DNA of 64,000 nt from Rhodothermales bacterium (GCA_958296045.1 CATQHT010000003.1:2378501-2442500), one strand, 5' to 3'. Positions 52,929-62,030 are shown, numbered from the stretch's first letter. Numbers and translations: made by a program. The notes: generated from the sequence alone by a model not told the origin.

Positions 52929-53630
52929 TTATCTGTCCGCCGCTTTTTGGCGTAGGTCCTCAGGAGGGGACACCAGCCAAGGCAACCACCGTGGGTTCTC
53001 TGTGAGCCCCTCAATGCGTGCGACCCTGTTGGCCAAACTCCGAACATGTGTGGCCAACTCTTTAATCTCGGCGCGGAGTTCGGCGAGGTCTTTCTTGGTC
53101 TCGGCGCGGTGCTCGGCGAGGTCTTTCTTGGTCTCGGCGCGGTGCTTGGCGAAGTCTTTGCGGAGTTCGGCGAGGTCTTTCTTGGTCTCGGCGCGGAGTT
53201 CGGCGAAGTCTTTGCGGAGTTCGGCGAGGTCTTTCTTGGTCTCGGCGCGGAGTTCGGCGAAGTCTTTGCGGAGTTCGGCGAGGTCTTTCTTGGTCTCGGC
53301 GCGGAGTTCGGCGAAGTCTTTGCGGAGTTCGGCGAAGTCTTTCTTGATCTCGGCGCGGAGTTCGGCGAGGTCTTTCTTGGTCTCGGCGAAGTCTTTGCGG
53401 AGTTCGGCGAAGTCTTTCTTGATCTCGGCGCGGTGCTCGGCGAGGTCTTTCTTGGTCTCGGCGCGGTGCTCGGCGAGGTCTTTCTTGGTCTCGGCGCGGT
53501 GCTCGGCGGACTGGTTCGTGAGCTCGGCGTGGAGTTTGACGTTACCGCGGTGCAGTCTCCAAATGAACGCGAAGAGGCCCAAGAAGGCAACGAGGTTTAT
53601 GAGCCCTTCGCTCGTGAATTCAGGAGTCAT
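52929..53630 (-). CDS. membrane-anchored coiled-coil protein with expanded repeats
   Basis: 233 residues. Residues 1-30 (MTPEFTSEGLINLVAFLGLF, AFIWRLHR) form a membrane anchor nearly identical to the 65-residue protein at 46250-46447. Residues about 40-200 are tandem units of AELRAETKKDL (11 residues) alternating with AELRKDF (7 residues), a long charged coiled coil. The end (THVRSLANRVARIEGL) is a different coil plus a tail with WLPWLVSPPEDL. The repeats leave two other frames open on the plus strand, but the membrane anchor and the sister gene support this strand. Such a rod could space or tether partners at the membrane. Function unknown. Confidence 0.7.
   Translation of the reverse strand: MTPEFTSEGLINLVAFLGLFAFIWRLHRGNVKLHAELTNQSAEHRAETKKDLAEHRAETKKDLAEHRAEIKKDFAELRKDFAETKKDLAELRAEIKKDFAELRKDFAELRAETKKDLAELRKDFAELRAETKKDLAELRKDFAELRAETKKDLAELRKDFAKHRAETKKDLAEHRAETKKDLAELRAEIKELATHVRSLANRVARIEGLTENPRWLPWLVSPPEDLRQKAADR
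53060..53515. repeat. tandem 33-bp and 21-bp units within the coiled-coil gene
   Basis: The core unit is TTCGGCGAGGTCTTTCTTGG plus TCTCGGCGCGGAG (33 bp), mixed with a 21-bp unit TTCGGCGAAGTCTTTGCGGAG, about 16 units in all. All units keep the reading frame. Likely to change copy number by slippage or recombination. Confidence 0.9.
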
Positions 53631-54085
53631 GTTATCAATGTAAAGCCCTAGCGTCTAACGTACCCACACAACGCGCAGATACTAGAAAGGTGCCGCGCAC
53701 CGCAAGGTATTTCTGTGCTGACGCGCCCAGTGGCGTGCCGGGCTGCCGAGGTGTAGAGCAATCAAGACGTTTCTCGCAGTCACACCTAGCGAATCAGGGG
53801 CGGCCAAGGACACTGAGGCGGATGAGGGCGGCACAGACATACGGTGGTCCGCTGCAATGCCAGCCCACGTCCGACTTTCGCCAAGAATATAGAACTTGCG
53901 CATCGGACAGCGTTGGAGACGGTTGCGCAATCACCATGGAGCGGAATTTGTATGCCAATCGGACCGGAATCTGTTGGTAGCCTGCCCGGATATGGGATGC
54001 GACAGTGACGGCTGAGGGATGCCGCGGGCCCGCTCTTGGTTCAGGATCTTGCCGCCCGCGAAATGGGGGCCCACTTACGCTAGTC

Positions 54086-54431
54086 CTGCCGTTTACCCAT
54101 AACGGTGCATCTTACAATATTAGGGAGCGTAGGATTCACCGGGTAGTCTGATGGTAGATTTGTGGACTGTAGGGGACAACATATGGGAGGTTGTACCTCT
54201 AGGTCAGGTGGCATGTGGATTCCGCGAGGTCGATAGTCGGGGCACAGGCTACGGCCTCGAACGGGCTGCACCTTCCCCGTAGTCCCACGTATGTGGATAT
54301 TCAAACGGTATGCATGGTTGTCATGGGTCATCCTCCAGCAAGCTCAAAGCGAATACGGCTGTTGTTAATCGGTCCAGCCCACGCCACATGATCTCGTTAC
54401 CCGGTGGACCATCCCGGCTGCGGTTCAGGTA
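54086..54431 (-). mobile_element. tail of a third DruA/Tn5-type IS (copy-1 type)
   Basis: Inverted copy of 13850-14192: starts CTGCCGTTTACCC, runs through the untranslated tail and the last about 35 codons of the transposase (reverse frame ending MDLLEDDP-like). It is cut at 54429-54434 by the copy-2 element. No catalytic part remains. Confidence 0.85.
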
Positions 54432-55273
54432 GCCCTGCCCGTTACCCATATAGTGACCTAGTCTGACGACTCTGCGGGTGCATTGGACCTATCTTCAGGC
54501 CCAGCAATAGTGCTCAGGTTTACCCCCGGCTCATTAGGACCACTTAACTTTCTAAGTCGTGCTGCTTACCATAGCAGCATGTTCGAGCAGAATCAGATTT
54601 TGCGGACTCTCAGTGCTCTCTGGGGGCGCATTCGCTTGAAGAAGAGGCTCTCTGACGAGAGCCTTCCCAATCGCACCGCGATTGCGCGCCGTGTATGTGA
54701 GGACTTTGGCTTTGTAGATGCCAAAGGCAGGGCACAGGTAGCTACCTGCGCGAAAGCTCTCTTGAAGCTGGAGGCACGGGGTGAGATCACGCTGCCAGCA
54801 CCGCTCAACAATCATGCTGCGCAGGCGTCGCCCCGCCTGTTGGACGAGGCGGTTGCTCCACCGGTGGCGATGCCAGCGACTTTGGATGAGGTGGAAGGTC
54901 TTGCAGTGGTAAGAGTTCGGACCGCAGCACAGCGTGCGGTGTGGAATACCCTGCTGCACCATGAGCATCCTCGTGGTACGACCACCCTTGTTGGTGCCCA
55001 GCTGCGGTACCTGGTAGTGAGCGCACATGGATATCTGGGCGCGGTAGGCTTTTCCGCCCCGGCCTTGCGCTTAGCCGCAAGGGAACACTTCATGGCATGG
55101 AGCGATGCCCAACGCCAAGCGCACCTCCACCGCATCTTCTGTTTGAGCCGCTTTCTGATACGCGGCACCTGCAAATACCTGGCCAGTCACGTATTCGGCA
55201 GGGTGTTGAAGCAGGTACCTGACGACTGTTATGCGCTTTATGGATACCACCCCTGGTTGACAGAAACGTATGT

Positions 55274-57193
55274 GTGCGCCAGGCTAACTGGCGTTAGTAC
55301 AGGGGGTGCAAGTCCCCCGTTGTGAAAGACTAACCATCTGCACATCTCCTCGAGCCGTGCGTGTGTACTCGCGAGGGTACAGGCGAAGCGTCGGTAGAGG
55401 CGCGTGTGGGCAGGGCTAATGAGCACCGAAAGCTTCATCGTCCGGGATGCCGAGACTTTGCATTTGGTCGAAGGCAACACCTTCTTTGCCGCTAATGGTG
55501 AGGCGGAGGAGGGTCCCGCGGTGTCCAAGAACCCAGGCACGCACGTACGTACTACGCCGGGACCTGGGAGGTCTCCGTGTCACCCTGGAGTCGTTCAGGG
55601 TCGCGAAAGAGAGGGTTAATCCCCGTAACTGGAGATGAACGACATGGAGAAGTCCGATACAGGAATAGTAGCTAAGAAAGCAGCGAACAAGGGGCGTAGC
55701 CGCCCGGCGGAGCTGCCGGAGCCAAGTCCTGTACCTGAGGGGAAACTGGAAAACTCTAACACTGTCCGGGCGCGGGATCGGGTAGCGGTGCAACAAGGAG
55801 CGGACCGGTTGCGACAATTCGTGAAGCGGAAACCCAAGGAGCAGCTCACGACGCTTCTGCACCATATCACGGTGAAATCGCTGCGGCATGCCTTCTATCG
55901 TTTAAAGAGGAAGGCAGCGCCAGGCGTGGACGGCGTGACATGGGCGGAGTACGAGGTTGGATTGACAGCGCGTTTGGCTGACTTACACGACCGCGTACAC
56001 AGCGGAGCGTACCGGGCGATGCCGTCCAGGCGGGTTGAGATACCCAAGCCAGATGGCAGTACACGACCGCTCGGCATTGCGGCACTGGAGGACAAGATTG
56101 TCCAGGCTGCGGTGGCGATCTGTATCCTGCTCCCGATCTATGAGGAGGAGTTTCTTGACTTCAGCTATGGGTTTAGGTACAAGCGGAGGGCGCATGATGC
56201 GTTGGACGCGTTGGCCTATGCGATCGAGCGTACGAAGGTCAACTGGATTGTTGATGCGGACATACGTTCTTTCTTTGACATGGTGGACCAGGGCTGGCTG
56301 ATTCGGTTTCTGGAGCACCGCATAGCGGACAAACGGGTCATTCGGCTGATCATCAAATGGCTCAAGGCAGGCGTAATGGAGGCCGGTGTTTTGCGGGACA
56401 GTCCGATGGGCACCCCGCAAGGCGCGGTAATTTCGCCGATACTGGCGAATGTGTACCTGCATTATGTTCTGGACCTGTGGTACGATAAGCGATGGCGCGT
56501 GCGGGTGGCGTGGGGGGAAACCTGCCTTGTCCGTTATGCGGACGACTTTGTGGTAGGCTTCCAGCGGAAGCACGACGCGCAGCGTTTTCTAAGGGATCTA
56601 GGGCAGCGGATGGCCAAATTTGGCTTATCCCTGCATCCGAAGAAGACTCGCTTGTTGGAATTTGGGCGGTTTGCGGCGGTGAATCGCCGCAGCCGAGGTG
56701 AGGGTCGTCCCGAGACGTTTGACTTTTTGGGTTTTACGCATTATTGCCGAAGGGACCGCCGCGGTCGTTTCGGATTGGGACGGAAACCGGTGGGGAAGCG
56801 AATGGCACGAAAGCTGAAAAGCCTGCGTCAGGAGCTTCGCCGTAGGATGCATGCACCGTTACACGCTACAGCCCAGTGGCTGGGGCGCGTACTTCGGGGA
56901 TGGCTGAACTACTATGCTGTTCCCACCAGCTTTGTGTTCCTACGAAGGTTCTTTACCCGCCTGAAGCGTGAATGGATGAAAATAATCCGCAGACGTTCGC
57001 AGAAGGATCGCATGACATGGAGTAAGCTGGAGACCATGATTACATGGTGCTGGCCTGCGCTCAAGATCAAACACCCCTGGCCTAATCAACGATATGTCGC
57101 CATGCACGCCGGTGCGACCCAAGGGAGGAGCCGGATGCGTTAACGCGCCCGTCCGGATCTGTGCGGGGGGCCCGGGGAAACCCGGGTCCCTAC
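55274..57193 (+). mobile_element. group II intron (intron 2) in the DruA/Tn5 gene
   Basis: 1920 bases, starting GTGCGCCAGG (canonical GUGYG) and ending CTAC. Domain V is GAGCCGGATGCG / CGCCCGTCCGGATC at about 57127-57160, followed by the domain VI hairpin GGGGGGCCCGGG-GAAA-CCCGGGTCCC. It has the same direction as the host gene, and excision restores the reading frame, so it may be harmless to its host. Its 5' end matches the intron fragment at 14275-14380. Confidence 0.88.
55635..57143 (+). CDS. ltrA: group II intron reverse transcriptase/maturase (intron 2)
   Basis: 502 residues. The first about 70 form a charged extension (RSRPAELPEPSPVPEGKLEN). Reverse transcriptase blocks: KRKAAPGVDGVTWAEYEV, RRVEIPKPDGSTRPLGIAAL, WIVDADIRSFFDMVDQGWL, GTPQGAVISPILANVYLHYV and YADD (near residue 301) in LVRYADDFVVGFQ. 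Maturase region: RVLRGWLNYYAVPTSFVFLR. No HNH endonuclease motif is visible. It is intact and clearly from another lineage than the protein of intron 1 (different block residues and length). Confidence 0.93.
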   Translation: MNDMEKSDTGIVAKKAANKGRSRPAELPEPSPVPEGKLENSNTVRARDRVAVQQGADRLRQFVKRKPKEQLTTLLHHITVKSLRHAFYRLKRKAAPGVDGVTWAEYEVGLTARLADLHDRVHSGAYRAMPSRRVEIPKPDGSTRPLGIAALEDKIVQAAVAICILLPIYEEEFLDFSYGFRYKRRAHDALDALAYAIERTKVNWIVDADIRSFFDMVDQGWLIRFLEHRIADKRVIRLIIKWLKAGVMEAGVLRDSPMGTPQGAVISPILANVYLHYVLDLWYDKRWRVRVAWGETCLVRYADDFVVGFQRKHDAQRFLRDLGQRMAKFGLSLHPKKTRLLEFGRFAAVNRRSRGEGRPETFDFLGFTHYCRRDRRGRFGLGRKPVGKRMARKLKSLRQELRRRMHAPLHATAQWLGRVLRGWLNYYAVPTSFVFLRRFFTRLKREWMKIIRRRSQKDRMTWSKLETMITWCWPALKIKHPWPNQRYVAMHAGATQGRSRMR

Positions 57194-57398
57194 CGCGAGG
57201 GAACCTCCATGGAAAGGTACGTGTTTCAAGGCGGCCAATTTTCTGTCCATCGGCTATACTGCTGGGGGCAAGCGCCACGCACATTCCAAAGAAGAAGCGC
57301 CGAAGGCCTTGTTCATGTACGCAGTGGACCGCCGGTGGCGCTCGTACTTGGGCGTACCCGAGGTGGCGCTGCGTCCGGTCAGGTAACCGCACGAAGGC

Positions 57399-58817
57399 AT
57401 GGACGACTGGGTTGAGGCAGAGTTCGGAGATGCTCCGCTGGGAGACCGGCGGCTGTCCACGCGGCTGGTGAAGAGCGCATCGTTGTTGGCCGATGTGATA
57501 GGAAAGCCTATATGCTCCCATATAAGCCATGATAGGGCGGCGGTGAAGGCCCATTACCGGCTTCTGAGCAGTAAGCAGGCCGACGTAACGCCCGAAAACA
57601 TGCTGGCGCCGCATCGCAAACGTACGATTGAGCGGATACGCAGTCAGAAGGCGGTACTCTGCATACAGGATACCACCAAGCTGAATTTCAGCACGCGACC
57701 CGCCTGTGAAGACTTGCAGGTCATAGGTACCAACCAGACGAAAGCAAAATCCCGTGGGATGCCCCTTCATGCCACGCTGGTTACTACTACCGATGGCCTG
57801 CCCCTGGGGATATTACGGTGGAGTTATCGGGATCCAGATACGGGGCCGCTCAAACCTCGATCGCAGCAGTGGTTAGACGGATTTCTGGACATCTGCGAAG
57901 CAGCAGAGGAGGTTTCCAAGCAGTGTCGCCTCATCTGCGTGATGGACCGGGAGGCGGATAACTTTCCGCTATTTGCCGCCCAGCAGGCACAGGATCGCGC
58001 GGACATCTTGGTGCGCGCCCGTCATGACCGGAAACTGGCGAAGAATACAAAGCTGTTTGAGACGCTTCGCAGCGGTCCTGCCGCTGCGAGGGTGCGGATA
58101 GAGATCCAACGAGTCACGGCGCGTCCGAAGTCTTCCAGGAAGAAGGTGCATCGCGGGCGCAGTCACCGTATTGCCCAAGCCGAGGTACGCTACCATTGCG
58201 TAAAGCTGCCCGCCACGCAGCAGCAAGTGGGATCCGTAACGATGTACGGCGTGCATGTCCAGGAGATCGCACCCCCGAAGGGAGAGAAGGCGGTGGAATG
58301 GTACCTGCTGACCAGTATGGCGGTGCACAGCGCAGAAGAAGCGGTGCAGATCCTGACTTATTATACCCGGCGATGGCGTGTTGAAGACTTTTTCCGTGTG
58401 CTCAAGAGTGGCTGTAAGGTGGAACGCATGGCGATGCATTCGGCAGCGCGTCTGGAACGTGAGTTAGCGATGTACTGCGTGATCGCCTGCTATGTCATGA
58501 TGCTCACCTTACTGGGGCGTGCCGTCCCTGGATTAGACGCCAAGCTGATATTCTCCCCGATGCAGTTGTTTGCTCTCTCCATTTATGCTAAGAACGTGAA
58601 GCTGCCTGTACCCCGCACCCTGGAAGCGGTGCTTCTGCTAGTAGAGTTAATGGGCGGCTTTCAGAATCTAAGTCGCGATAAACCGCCCAGCTTTCAGATC
58701 ATGTGGCGCGGATTAGAGCGACTATCCATTGTTTGCGTTGCGTACGAAATGCTGCCGGCAGCGTATCGAGAACGGCTTGGTTGCGACTATGGCCATGGGA
58801 GCAGCATACCTTCTTGA
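57399..58817 (+). CDS. Tn5/IS4-type transposase part of copy 2
   Basis: 472 residues from ATG 57399, 12 bp after the in-frame TAA of the DruA part. DNA-binding start DDWVEAEFGDAPLGDRRLST; catalytic Asp in VLCIQDTTKLNFS and ICVMDREADNFPLF; Glu in YTRRWRVEDFFRVLKSGCK; C-terminal LERELAMYCVIACYVMMLTL dimer region. All three catalytic residues are kept, so it may act as a stand-alone transposase, like ordinary Tn5-family proteins. It is diverged from copy 1 but collinear. Confidence 0.88.
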   Translation: MDDWVEAEFGDAPLGDRRLSTRLVKSASLLADVIGKPICSHISHDRAAVKAHYRLLSSKQADVTPENMLAPHRKRTIERIRSQKAVLCIQDTTKLNFSTRPACEDLQVIGTNQTKAKSRGMPLHATLVTTTDGLPLGILRWSYRDPDTGPLKPRSQQWLDGFLDICEAAEEVSKQCRLICVMDREADNFPLFAAQQAQDRADILVRARHDRKLAKNTKLFETLRSGPAAARVRIEIQRVTARPKSSRKKVHRGRSHRIAQAEVRYHCVKLPATQQQVGSVTMYGVHVQEIAPPKGEKAVEWYLLTSMAVHSAEEAVQILTYYTRRWRVEDFFRVLKSGCKVERMAMHSAARLERELAMYCVIACYVMMLTLLGRAVPGLDAKLIFSPMQLFALSIYAKNVKLPVPRTLEAVLLLVELMGGFQNLSRDKPPSFQIMWRGLERLSIVCVAYEMLPAAYRERLGCDYGHGSSIPS

Positions 58818-59084
58818 CCCTGTCGCGCAACGGCGCACGAGCCATAGGCACGCCACCACGGAGCAGCACTGGCATCGTAAGCAATGGATACCCCTAATGC
58901 ATGTCTGAACGCACATTGAGTAACGGCACGTCGAAACCTTACGGACGGCGAAGTGCAAAAAGTCAGCAAGGGTGCTCCGCATGATCACTCATCGCCGCGA
59001 ACTGAGCACTATTGCTGGGCCTGAAGATAGGTCCAAGGCACCCGCTGAGTCGTCAGACTAGTTCACTATATGGGTAACGGGCAG

Positions 59085-59783
59085 AGCTACCTGGACGTAA
59101 CGAGCCTCAAGGGCGTTGCCGCGATGAAACTGCACCGGGACATCGGCGTCAGCTACAAGACTGCTTGGTTCATGCAGCAGCGGATCCGGGAAGCGTTCGG
59201 TGCAGAGGGTCCGATGGTCATGTCCAGGCCGATCGAGGCGGACGAGACGTACGTTGGTGGGTTGGAGAAGAACTGGCGAGCCAGGGACCGGAAAAACCTC
59301 GGTCGGGGTCCGGTTGGCAAGACGGCGGTTGTCGGTGCCAAGGACCGGGAGACCAGTAAGGTGGCCGCGCGGGTCATCGAGCGGACCGACCGGAAGACGT
59401 TGCAGGGCTTCGTGGACGAACACGCCAACCCGAATGCGGCGCTCTACACGGACGACGCGACGGCCTACAAGGGATCGGGACGGCACCACGAAGCGGTGAA
59501 GCACAGCACTGCCGAATACGTCCGGTATCTGGCGGGCGAGACGGTTCACACCAATGGCGTGGAATCCTTCTGGAGCATGCTCAAGCGGGCCCATAAAGGG
59601 ACGTTCCACCGGCTCAGCCCGAAGCACCTACACCGGTACGTCAACGAGTTCTGCGGGCGGCACAACATCCAGGAACTCGACACCATCCGGCAAATGGAGC
59701 ACATCGTCGCCCGGATGGTCGGGAAGCGGCTCATGTACCGGGATCTGATCGCCGACAACGGACGGTCCCCGGTGGCGAGTTAG
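59085..59783 (+). pseudogene. IS1595-family (ISXO2-like) transposase, N-terminus lost
   Basis: The frame LDVTSLKGVAAMKLHRDIGV, SYKTAWFMQQRIREAF, MSRPIEADETYVGGLEKN, YTDDATAYKGSGRHHEAVKH, HTNGVESFWSMLKRAHKGTF covers the whole DDE-type catalytic region of the IS1595 family, ending VAS at 59783. The N-terminal zinc ribbon and about 90 residues are missing, replaced by the end of the copy-2 IS. The apparent ATG at 59070 is within that IS end. Confidence 0.88.
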
Positions 59784-59789
59784 GTGGGG

Positions 59790-60308
59790 CTACTCCGGGG
59801 GCTGAAGGCCCGCTAGTTTCAGGAGTTGGTCCCTGAGTTTGATTGCGAGGACACGACGCACGGCGTATGTTTGTAATCCGTGATTGTACGCCACTTCTCG
59901 AATCCGATCACGTTTGGCTGATCGGAAGGTATCCTTTCGTTCTACATACTCGAACGCGAACTCCTGAATCTCGAAGTTTCGTGTTCCTGCGTCGGTCGCC
60001 AGTTGGCTTGCCAGGTTCTCTGCCCAAGTATCCGCTTCCATGTCGTTAGCGACGTTTTTACCAAGGGGCGTGAGGGCAATGGGACTTCGGCTGGCGACGA
60101 CGTCTCCGACCGGCAAGACGGAGCGAATCGCACTGAGCAGACGATGCTCCATCCGTTCGAGGCGGCCTGTCGTTCGTTCTTCTGTGCGTTGGAGTCGTTC
60201 TTCCAGCCTGGTTTCTACGTGATCCGTGCGTTTTCCAAGTGCTTTCCAAAGGGTGACGATCGCGCCGATTATCAGAGCGAGGGGGACCAACCATTCAGGA
60301 ATCGTCAT
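59790..60308 (-). CDS. membrane-anchored coiled-coil protein
   Basis: 172 residues from ATG 60308 (MTIPEWLVPLALIIGAIVTL). An N-terminal membrane helix is followed by a coiled coil (about residues 30-65, KRTDHVETRLEERLQRTEER) and a soluble C-terminal half: VASRSPIALTPLGKNVANDM, TRNFEIQEFAFEYVE, then a helix-rich end (NHGLQTYAVRRVLAIKLRDQ). No family recognised. The frame stays open upstream to 60626, but that part is low quality. It is convergent with the IS1595 remnant. Confidence 0.6.
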   Translation of the reverse strand: MTIPEWLVPLALIIGAIVTLWKALGKRTDHVETRLEERLQRTEERTTGRLERMEHRLLSAIRSVLPVGDVVASRSPIALTPLGKNVANDMEADTWAENLASQLATDAGTRNFEIQEFAFEYVERKDTFRSAKRDRIREVAYNHGLQTYAVRRVLAIKLRDQLLKLAGLQPPE

Positions 60309-60595
60309 CGATACTCCGGTGAAGGAACGTGGGGGTAGATAGATACTCCATCGTAAACCCGAAGGTTTCAGCGAGCAAACCAGCACTCGGTGGCCGCGAG
60401 TGCTGCTCCTTGCGGTTGCCCGAGCACTTCGGTTACCGTGATCGAGGTCACTCTCACCAGCGGAATGCCCATGTCGGGCTTCCCGCTGAATACAACAGCT
60501 GCTGAAACGAGCGGGCGGGTAGCTCCCGGCGCTCAGGCGAATAGGCGAGGACTTGCGACGGTTTTCCGTTGGTGAGTGACCAAGGCCCGGCACCC

Positions 60596-61036
60596 ATGTC
60601 GGATAGGCCGGGTCACCACCTCTCACCCGGGAAGCCCCTCATAACCACCCTCCACACCATTCTCGTTGCCGCCACCCTCTCACTCGCCAGCCTATCCTGC
60701 GAGGGACCGATGGGACCCGAAGGCCCTCAAGGGCCACCAGGGCTGGTCGGCCCCCAAGGTGCACGGGGCGCGAGCACCATCACCATGACTAGCGAAGGTA
60801 CGATCCCGCGCGATGGCGGCATCGCTGCTTCCTTACCCAACACCGACATAGACAACGCACTCGTCAACTGCTGGGTCGGCACCTACGAGCAGGGGTCCCT
60901 GATCTGGATCAAGGTCTCCATTCACTCCGACGCGACGTGCGCGGCCACCCAAAGCGGCTCATCCCTTCGGGTCGCGTTGCTCGGGCCGGTCGGCTGGCGA
61001 TACCTTATCGTGGTTGTTCGCTTCCCCACTGGCTGA
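60596..61036 (+). CDS. small lipoprotein with a collagen-like segment
   Basis: 146 residues from ATG 60596. The signal HTILVAATLSLASLSC ends in a lipobox-like Leu-x-x-Cys. Immediately after the Cys comes a Gly-x-y run (EGPMGPEGPQGPPGLVGPQG) of seven or more triplets, then a globular domain with LPNTDIDNALVNCWVGTYEQ and a Cys pair. Collagen-like lipoproteins of this kind are predicted surface proteins. No partner was identified; the next small gene follows 14 bp later. Confidence 0.65.
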   Translation: MSDRPGHHLSPGKPLITTLHTILVAATLSLASLSCEGPMGPEGPQGPPGLVGPQGARGASTITMTSEGTIPRDGGIAASLPNTDIDNALVNCWVGTYEQGSLIWIKVSIHSDATCAATQSGSSLRVALLGPVGWRYLIVVVRFPTG

Positions 61037-61050
61037 AAGGACCGCCGCCG

Positions 61051-61221
61051 ATGAGTACGCCGAAGAAGCCGAAGGTCGCCCGCCAAGCGGGCCGGAAGGC
61101 CGACTACGGAAACGCCACGCTGGAACAGGTGGCGAAGGCCCTGCACCGCTACCGTCCAGGCCGGTCTATCACACCGAAGAAGGTGGAGAAGGAGCGCGGG
61201 ACCGTCAACCCAAGTACATAA
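61051..61221 (+). CDS. 56-residue basic protein
   Basis: MSTPKKPKVARQAGRKADYG start, with ATG 61051 preceded by GAAAGG. It is very basic, with one predicted helix (NATLEQVAKALHRYRPG) and SITPKKVEKERG. It may bind nucleic acid. Probably co-transcribed with the collagen-like gene. No family recognised. Confidence 0.45.
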   Translation: MSTPKKPKVARQAGRKADYGNATLEQVAKALHRYRPGRSITPKKVEKERGTVNPST

Positions 61222-61744
61222 TCCCCCTCACTTGGCCATAGCATCCTGCCGATATTGCTGCCATAGGCGGGCTTACCCTGTGTTATTGGGCAGCTATATG
61301 CCAGAGCAGTCAACTCACGGCCGAGATGCTCATGCGCAATCATCGTGAAGCTGGCAACAGGTGTGTCATGTATTACGCAAGGATGTCGTATTGCACGGCC
61401 ATTACGTTAAGTGTTTGCAGTGATATTCTTAGCCGCAAGGCATTCGTTGGGCTTCACAAATGCTAAGTCTCTCAAATCGAGAACCAGGAAGGGCTAAGTG
61501 CGCGGGGTGCCGCCTTGGGCGGTTGGCCTGCTGCGAGGGCAAGGATTCGCAAGCCTTCGCGTTGAGCCGTGGTGCAGGTTTCCCAGTACCGGCCGCGAAA
61601 GTGGTCCCCTAAAGGTCGAGCTCGTTTGCGTACCTGTACCGAGGAATCGGGCGAGGAACCCGGAAACGGCACGAGCGCGCGCCCCTTAGGCGATCTTGGC
61701 AGCAGTCAGGGACCTGCAAGGGTTCTGTTCAAGACAAGCTGAAG
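61222..61744. other. no recognisable gene
   Basis: About 520 bp without a supported frame. The boundary between the accessory genes and the decayed Fe-S fragment. Confidence 0.35.
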
Positions 61745-62030
61745 GCGCCTGCGGATTTTCCCTGCCAGGCGTAAGGCGCTCTGACGCTGCCCGTCGTGGA
61801 GATGCCTCGTCGTGGTCCGCGCTACTACTAGGGCAGCGCCGGTGGAGCGGGGTGAAAAAAGGACGCCCCCCTGCGGTGAGTGCAACCTGCTATGCGAAAA
61901 TGGCCGCGACCAGAGCCAACGTGCAGGCTGCCAGGTGACCGTTCTCTGCGTCTCGTACAAAAGCGGCATGGCGTCACCAATGGCGTTGCCAAACACCTGG
62001 TACAGAAGACCGTGTACGCGGCTAAGAGCA
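61745..62030 (+). pseudogene. decayed 3' end of a heterodisulfide reductase-like Fe-S protein
   Basis: GALTLPVVEMPRRGPRYY matches GALALPVVEMPRSGKRSF of the gene at 49900-51930, and downstream bits (GSAGG, KKEDAP, and a string resembling TGCPFCLRMLTDA in a shifted frame) follow in the same order. There are several stops and shifts. It lies convergent and adjacent to the molybdopterin subunit gene. Confidence 0.5.

Larger units (their letters stand above)
52095..54085. repeat. duplicated segment, copy B (interrupted and expanded)
   Basis: Matches 46073-46890. It is interrupted after about 52263 by 650 bp of foreign remnants, and its coiled-coil gene is longer by tandem repeats. The match stops at CGCTAGTC (54078-54085), where an IS end begins; copy A continues with AGGGACG. 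Confidence 0.85.
54579..57386 (+). pseudogene. DruA-like (DUF4338) part of copy-2 transposase, split by an intron and a stop
   Basis: Exon 1 (54579-55273) starts MFEQNQILRTLSALWGRIRL and has the DUF4338 motifs WNTLLHHEHPRGTTTLVGAQ, HGYLGAVGFSA, CKYLASHVFGRVLKQ and YGYHPWLTETYV. Exon 2 (57194-57386) continues AREPPWKGTCFKAANF and ALFMYAVDRRWRSYLG, ending RPVR-TAA. Splicing of the intron would restore the frame (TYV-AREPPW). The TAA stands where copy 1 has a Gln codon (LPVRQPEEG), and the same frame reads on as PHEGMDDWVEAEFG, so one nonsense change separates the DruA part from the transposase part. A spliced DruA-only protein of about 295 residues could still be made. Confidence 0.82.
54435..59084 (+). 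mobile_element. DruA/Tn5-type insertion sequence (copy 2) carrying a group II intron
   Basis: 83-bp terminal inverted repeats: 54435-54517 (CTGCCCGTTACCCATATAGT..) and 59002-59084, with three mismatches by eye. Without the intron it is about 2.73 kb. The outer 8 bp are AGGTAGCC on the left and AGCTACCT on the right, which are near inverses of each other and not a direct duplication. Left neighbour: IS copy-1 tail. Right neighbour: IS1595 transposase cut at its N-terminus. Confidence 0.85.

Noticed and set aside
53060-53515. Regular repeats resembling a CRISPR array
   Set aside because: The units are contiguous with no unique spacers, keep a reading frame and encode a coiled coil with a membrane anchor that has a sister gene.
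53002-53651. Two long plus-strand frames over the repeat region
   Set aside because: They are open only because the 33- and 21-bp units avoid stops in several frames. They lack a start context and read as serine/arginine or glycine/phenylalanine repeats.
59070-59084. ATG at 59070 as the start of the IS1595 transposase
   Set aside because: It is inside the terminal repeat of the copy-2 IS; the true N-terminus is missing.
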